64,000 nucleotides of DNA, taken from Leptoclinus maculatus (taxonomy: Eukaryota; Chordata; Actinopteri; Perciformes; Stichaeidae). Location: positions 20,733,443-20,797,442 of the forward strand of contig JAVDOI010000004.1 of assembly GCA_032191485.1 (NCBI GenBank), written 5' to 3'. Below the pieces are notes generated by a model. That model saw only the letters and a program-made list of their open reading frames with translations, searched no databases and was not told where the DNA came from. This document shows positions 59,506-64,000 of this stretch, one piece after another. Within the stretch, counting starts at the first letter, position 1; each line of letters begins with the position of its first letter. The translations under genes were made by a program, and so were the position numbers.

Positions 59506-59876
59506 TAACTTGTGTTGAAGGTCTCCGGTGTCAGCAGCACGTCTCCGCTCTGCCGGCCTCCACAGTGCAGGTGAGGGTCGGTGAGGACTTCGTCCTGCAC
59601 TGCCCCCTGCTGGACGCCTCCTCCTCCAACACCTCCTCCGCCCTCAGCTGGTACCGGAGGGCAGCGGGTCCTCCGGAGCTGCTGCTGAGCTTCAGGTCCA
59701 CGAACTCCTCCGACGTGACGTTCGGAGCCGCCGTCGGTCCGGAGAAAGTCTCGACTTCAGCCGACGGATCACTGCTGCTGCTCGACTCCAGAAAGAGTGA
59801 CTCAGCAGTTTATTACTGCAGCATCACTCAGGGAGGAGAAGAAAAAGAAGGAGGAGGAGAAGAAACGAGGCCATGA
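58873..59876 (+). CDS. Secreted single Ig V-domain protein
   Basis: Two exons, 58873-58912 (signal peptide MMESVLVCLILSLS) and 59521-59876, join in phase (A|GT, Ser) to give 131 residues. The mature part has a full V-set core: VGEDFVLHC (first Cys), LSWYRR (core Trp) and KSDSAVYYC (D-x-A-x-Y-x-C). Eleven or so residues after the second Cys the protein turns into Glu/Gly/Lys-rich sequence and stops. There is no J-like FGxGT motif, no TM segment and no recombination signal (CACAGTG) after the Cys codon, so it is not a rearranging V segment. It resembles teleost innate Ig receptors or antigen-receptor-type V domains but has lost or never had a membrane anchor. A further exon via an unseen donor is possible. 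The intron carries two transposon remnants and a (TA)n tract. Confidence 0.72.
58990..59212. mobile_element. Partial copy of the TA-flanked TIR element
   Basis: Reverse complement of 25155-25385 with few differences. It ends in GTTGCCCAGCAC followed by TA. Only one terminus is present. A shorter related end lies at 59357-59407 (ATTAATCACGATAAAAAATTG, then TTGCCCAGCAC, TA), next to the (TA)n array 59408-59500. Confidence 0.82.
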
Positions 59877-60049
59877 CTGTTTTCATCTGACTCAGCTTCA
59901 GTCTGTTGTACTTTTACTTTGTCTGAATACCTTTTAGAGTTTATTTCAGAAGACAGGAAGTTGTACCTGAGTCTGTTTAACACCTGTATGATGTCACGCA
60001 ACAGAATAAATGTACATCTCAATGAGCTCATAAAAAAGTTTTTGTTTGG

Positions 60050-60195
60050 TTCAGGTTCAGGTTCAGGTTCATGGTCATGTCCATGTTCATGTTCACAATC
60101 ACGGCCATGTTCGTGTTTATGCTCGCGCTCATGCTCATGCTCATGTTCATGTTCAGGCTCAGGTTCAGGTTCTGGTTCATGTTCATGTTCATGTT
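60050..60195. repeat. GTTCAGGTTCATGGTCATG repeat, probable LINE tail
   Basis: 6-bp-based repeat (GTTCAG, GTTCAT, GCTCAT). On the minus strand it follows immediately after ACCAATAAAAGTAAC, the 3' end of the neighbouring LINE, so it may be an expanded tail repeat. 59877-60049 is the 3' flank of the Ig gene, with AATAAA at about 60005. Confidence 0.7.
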
Positions 60196-62090
60196 ACTTT
60201 TATTGGTACCCGTAGGTAGACTTGGTTTGCAATAGAGAGCGAGGCATCCATCTCGACAGACATTACAATGAACACAGACAACAAGACAAACATGATAAAA
60301 GTACACAAGGCTACAAATCAGTCAATCAATGAATAAATTAAATAAATAACAACAAACGTTGCTTCTATAGCTTCTGTGCACTGTTGCTATGATTTGTTCA
60401 CCTGAGTGATGGCTGCTGGAACAAAGCTGTTCTTATACCGCTTTGTTCTGCACCGTGGGACCATATACCTCCGTCTAGAAGGAAGAAGCTGAGACTCCCT
60501 GTAAAGGGTGGGAGTCGTCCTTTAACATGGATCCGGTTCTCCGTTGTAACTGTCTGGTGCAGGGACTCTAGGTTAAGCTGTGACTCACCAATCAGCCTGC
60601 TAACCCATTTCACAATTTGATACAGAGAGTTTCTGTTCTTTAAAGAGAGGTTTCCAAACCATGACACCAAAGAAAAGGATAAAATCGATTCAATAAAAGC
60701 ACGATAAAATAAGGTCATCATGGTTTTGTCAATGTGGAAATAGGAGAGTTTCCACAAACAAAACAAACGCTGGTGCCCCTTTCTGCACACGGCTACACAG
60801 TTTGATTAAAAGTTCAGTTTTGTGTCAATAATTGTCCCAAGATATTTGTACGATTGTACACATTCCACTGTCTGACCCTTAATGGATATGGGTTCATGTG
60901 TGTGGGCTCCTCTTCTAAAATCAATTGTCACGTCTTTGGTTTTAGATATGTTTAATTGAAGATAGGACTCCTCACACCACTTCACAAAGTCGTCGATGAC
61001 CAGACCGTGGCTGGTCTCATTGTCCTGGAGCCGACTAACAATAACAGAGTCATCTGCATACTTTAAGATGGTCCTATTTTCATACCTGCTCTGACACATA
61101 TTTGTGTAGAGGATGAATAATAGGGGTGAAAGCACACATCCTTGTGGGGAGCCAGTGGAGGAGCAAACTTGGTCGGACAGAATTCCATTTACTCTCACTC
61201 TTTGTGTCCTATTAGTTAAAAAGTCAAGAATCCAGCCCACAAGATTGTGACTTAAGTCAAATTGTTCTAGAAGTCTACTGGTTAAAATATGGGGTTGAAT
61301 TGTGTTAAAAGCAGAGGAGAAATCAACAAATAGAAGTCTAACATGAGATCCATTTCCCTCCAAGTGTTTAAAGAGTAAATGAAACAAAGTGACTGAGGCA
61401 TCTTCTACTCCTCTGTGTGGCCTATAAGCAAACTGCAGTGGATCAAGTGCTTGCTCAGTTTTCCTTAACATTTCTGACCTTACCAGTTTTTCAAAAGTTT
61501 TCATTAAAATTGATGTGAGAGCGACCGGTCTAAAATCATTTAGACTTTTGGGGCAACTGGATTTGGGAACAGGGACAACCACAGCATCCTTCCAGACCTT
61601 AGGTACATGCTGTGCCTGTAAAGACTGTAGTGGAATACAGGACTCAGTTCTTTTGCACAAGATTTAAGTAAACAACCACAGATGTTGTCAGGTCCATGAC
61701 TCTTATTTACTCTTGTCTTAAGGAAGGCTTTTTCCACATCCTTTGGTCTATGTCAAAGTGCTGGTTGTCTTCCAGTTTGTAGTTCAGTTCGTGAATTTCA
61801 TTACTAAAAACTCAGTATCTGAATTAAAGCCATCCAAAGTGACATGACTGCTGTTCTTTGGATTCCCGAGGCCTGCTATAGTTTCATGCTAGACCAGCTG
61901 AGCCATCTTCTTCTCCAGTTCAGTTTTATATTTCTGTTTTGCTTTTAAAATGTCTATTTTCAGCTCTTTGTTAGCTACATGCAGATCAGAGGCTACTCCC
62001 TGTTTAAAAACAAGTTTATTTTTCTGTATGCTGGACTTCACAGATCTGGTCACCGATGGTTTGTTATTAGGGTACATTTGAACTCACTTA
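60196..62090 (-). mobile_element. Rex1-like LINE, 5'-truncated and frame-broken
   Basis: On the minus strand the longest frame, 61660-60806, encodes most of a reverse transcriptase: PVALTSILMKTFEKLV, RLLFVDFSSAFNTIQP, SPQGCVLSPLLFILYTN and the catalytic KYADDSVIV. Upstream (61740-62080) are linker remnants in other frames. Downstream (60800-60400) the thumb region is split by stops. The 3' end has AATAAA at about 60200. Motif order and the teleost context fit Rex1/Babar-type elements. The endonuclease domain is missing. Confidence 0.85.
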
Positions 62091-62757
62091 CAAGGAATGA
62101 TCATGTCCCTGCAGAAGGTAGCATATGAGCATGTTACATCAACAAGTTCATCCAGATCATCACCACCAGACTGGTTAAACATGTTAACATGTTAAACATG
62201 TTAAACATGTTGACATGTTAACATGTCCCAGTCAGTGCAGAGCACAGATTCTTCTGTCCAGTTTTGTATGTCCTTTGTCTGCGTTCTCTCTCTTTAACAC
62301 CGTTACATAGTATTATTGTTAAATATATTATTGTATTATATTTAGTTGTTATTAGTATTTGAATCTACTTTGAATGAACTTAACTATTTGTATTCAGTAT
62401 TTCACTAACTGACCTCTGAGGTTCAGGTTGAAGTTTAAAGTACGATGAGACTTCAACCTCTTTATTAACAGATATTTATTTAGAAAAGAGGAAACTCAGG
62501 AGCAACACGTTTACCTTTCAACACTAGAAGCTTCTGGTCCACTAGGTTTAACAGAGGAGAGACATTCAACACAGAATAATACTGATCATAAGAGTTGTTA
62601 AAAACAGACCTCTGGTAGAAATGTTTCTGACAGTTTGTTTTAAGGATCAATAATAATAATAAAATGTTTTTCTGTCTCCAGCTGAGTGAATTAACGGTCA
62701 ATCTGATCCCAGAGCAGCTCCTCTGGAGACGTCTCTGTTCTGCTCCAACAGTCTTCT
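62091..62757. other. Non-coding stretch, no gene seen
   Basis: 62175-62225 holds a small GTTAAACATGTTAACATG repeat. 62682-62757 lies between an AG acceptor-like site and a (TTC)n tract and could be an untranslated exon, but this is unsupported. Confidence 0.4.
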
Positions 62758-62876
62758 TCTTCTTCTTCTTCTTCTTCTTCTTCTTCTTCTTCTTCTTCTT
62801 CCAGAGACATCAACACTCAGATCTGCAGACTTCAGACCGACTGCAGCCGCAACTACAAGGACAAAGTTATTAAAAG
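62758..62876 (+). other. (TTC)n tract and possible untranslated exon
   Basis: (TTC)n at 62758-62801 ends in a CAG acceptor at about 62804. The next 72 bp up to AAAAG|GTAGAA (62876) could be a leader exon of the gene that starts at 63131. The donor is weak, so this is tentative. Confidence 0.3.
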
Positions 62877-63130
62877 GTAGAAATACTTTAAAATACTTTA
62901 GGACTTTAAATCAGGATCAAAACTTTAGTTTAAGTTTACCATAAACTAAAGTTTTGATCCTGATTTAGGTGGGATTTTAATTAAGATAAAGCACATTCTT
63001 GTTTTCGTACATTATGAAAACCTTTAAATAAAAAGAACATTTATTTAGAGTAAAGTGAGATGTGAGGACTTTAATGAACCAAAGTACTTTTATTTCAGTG
63101 TAATTGATCTTCAGCAGTGTTGACTTCAGG

Positions 63131-64000
63131 ATGGACACGACTCTGAGCTTCATCCTCCTCCTGCGGTGAGAACGATATATTATGTATATTATATGATATA
63201 TATTGTGACCGTATATATATTATGTATATTATATGATATATATTGTGACCGTATATATATTATGTATATTATATGATATATATTGTGACCGTATATATAT
63301 TATGTATATTATATGATATATATTGTGACTGTATATATATTATGTATATTATATGATATATATTGTGACCGTATATATATTATGTATATTATATGATATA
63401 TATTGTGACCGTATATATATTATGTATATTATGTATATTATATGATATATATTGTGATCGTATATATATTATGTATATTATATGATATATATTGTGACCG
63501 TATATATATTATGTATATTATATGATATATATTGTGACCGTATATATATTATGTATATTATATGATATATATTGTGACCGTATATATATTATGTATATTA
63601 TATGATATATATTGTGACCGTATATATATTATGTATATTATGTATAATATATGATATATATTGTGACCATATATATATTATATATATTGTGACCGCATAT
63701 ATATTATATATATTGTGACCGTATATATATTATGTGTATTGTGACTGTATATATATTATGTATATTGTGACTGTATATATATTATATATATTGTGACCGT
63801 ATATATTATATATATTGTGACCGTATATATATTATATATATTGTGACCGTATATATATTATATATATTGTGACTGTATATATATTTTGTATATTGGGTTT
63901 CCTGCTGTAGATGTTGGTGTGTTGGCTCTCGGCCCAGCAGACAGTCGGTCTCCTTCTCCGTGGTCTTCAGTGGTGGGACTCAGCTGCTGGTCGACGGTGA
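63131..64000 (+). CDS. 5' end of a predicted secreted/membrane protein gene (partial)
   Basis: Exon 63131-63165 encodes MDTTLSFILLLR and ends in a consensus donor (CTGCG|GTGAGA). After an intron filled by an AT minisatellite, the acceptor TTTCCTGCTGTAG leads into 63911-64000. The split codon CG|A keeps the frame open: CWCVGSRPSRQSVSFSVVFS, then GGTQLLVDG, up to the window edge. The N-terminus is a signal-peptide-like hydrophobic run. The family is not recognised. A chance resemblance of FSGGTQLLV to an antigen-receptor J segment is noted, but the exon context does not support it. Confidence 0.45.
63166..63895. repeat. 40-bp AT-rich minisatellite in an intron
   Basis: About 12 copies of CGTATATATATTATGTATAT plus TATATGATATATATTGTGAC (40 bp), then about eight shorter ~26-bp derivatives (63655-63890) that lost the TATGATATAT part. 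It fills almost the whole predicted first intron of the terminal gene. Confidence 0.95.

Noticed and set aside
59521..59876. Germline antigen-receptor V gene segment
   Set aside because: No CACAGTG heptamer or nonamer after the second cysteine codon; the frame runs on into a charged tail and a stop.
63950..64000. Antigen-receptor J segment (FSGGTQLLV resembles FGGGTKLTV)
   Set aside because: The exon starts 40 bp earlier in frame with a signal-peptide exon, and no recombination signal precedes it.

Overview
The window looks like nuclear DNA of a percomorph-type teleost fish. It is AT-rich and gene-poor, full of (CA)n and (CTGT)n microsatellites, long minisatellites, fish-type non-LTR retrotransposons and hAT/Harbinger DNA transposons, and its few genes are split by GT-AG introns. 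There are no prokaryotic operons, CRISPR arrays or stand-alone tRNA/rRNA genes. All gene models were made by reading frames and splice sites by eye.

Layout. (1) 1-26.3 kb, + strand: the 3' three coding exons of an ephrin-A gene, best read as efna2 (exons at 19281-19573, 24992-25051 and 26154-26293, ending in a GPI signal). The signal-peptide exon was not found, so the first 19 kb is either its long intron 1 or 5' flank. That stretch holds minisatellites, a solo LTR (8971-9510), hAT elements (7812-8344, 16371-17493), a Harbinger-like element with a giant inverted repeat (13279-15050) and a minisatellite carrying perfect GTCACGTGAC palindromes. (2) 26.3-33.8 kb: ephrin 3' region, a 31-bp minisatellite, and a pair of abutting unclassified repeat elements that share ends but not interiors. 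(3) 33.8-35.4 kb, + strand: a complete small TAL1/LYL1-class bHLH gene with TATA box, non-coding first exon, two coding exons and poly(A) signal. (4) 36.4-38.6 kb: two LINE 3' fragments between CT-rich arrays. (5) 40.3-53.5 kb, - strand: a four-coding-exon gene for a 237-residue type II membrane protein with an N-terminal TM segment, a glycosylated coiled-coil ectodomain and a C-terminal GPI signal. This is the architecture of tetherin (BST2), and a triple GAAA interferon-response-like element lies upstream. Its large intron 1 contains a CR1/L2-type LINE interrupted by a hAT element with perfect 8-bp target duplications. (6) 53.5-58.3 kb: a 12-bp minisatellite, an unresolved CpG-rich block and an L1/Tx1-like LINE fragment. 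(7) 58.8-60 kb: a two-exon gene for a secreted single Ig V domain. (8) 60-62.1 kb: a Rex1-like LINE on the - strand. (9) 63.1-64 kb: the start of a further predicted secreted-protein gene, cut by the window end.

The neighbourhood (ephrin-A2, a LYL1-like factor, a tetherin-like protein) recalls human chromosome 19p13, where EFNA2, LYL1 and BST2 lie. That is an inference from remembered map positions. The most interesting candidate is the tetherin-like gene with its interferon-type element and a stop codon assembled by splicing. Other unusual structures are a tandemly copied splice donor, a nearly 1-kb foldback inside a transposon, and the paired elements at 29.8-33.2 kb.
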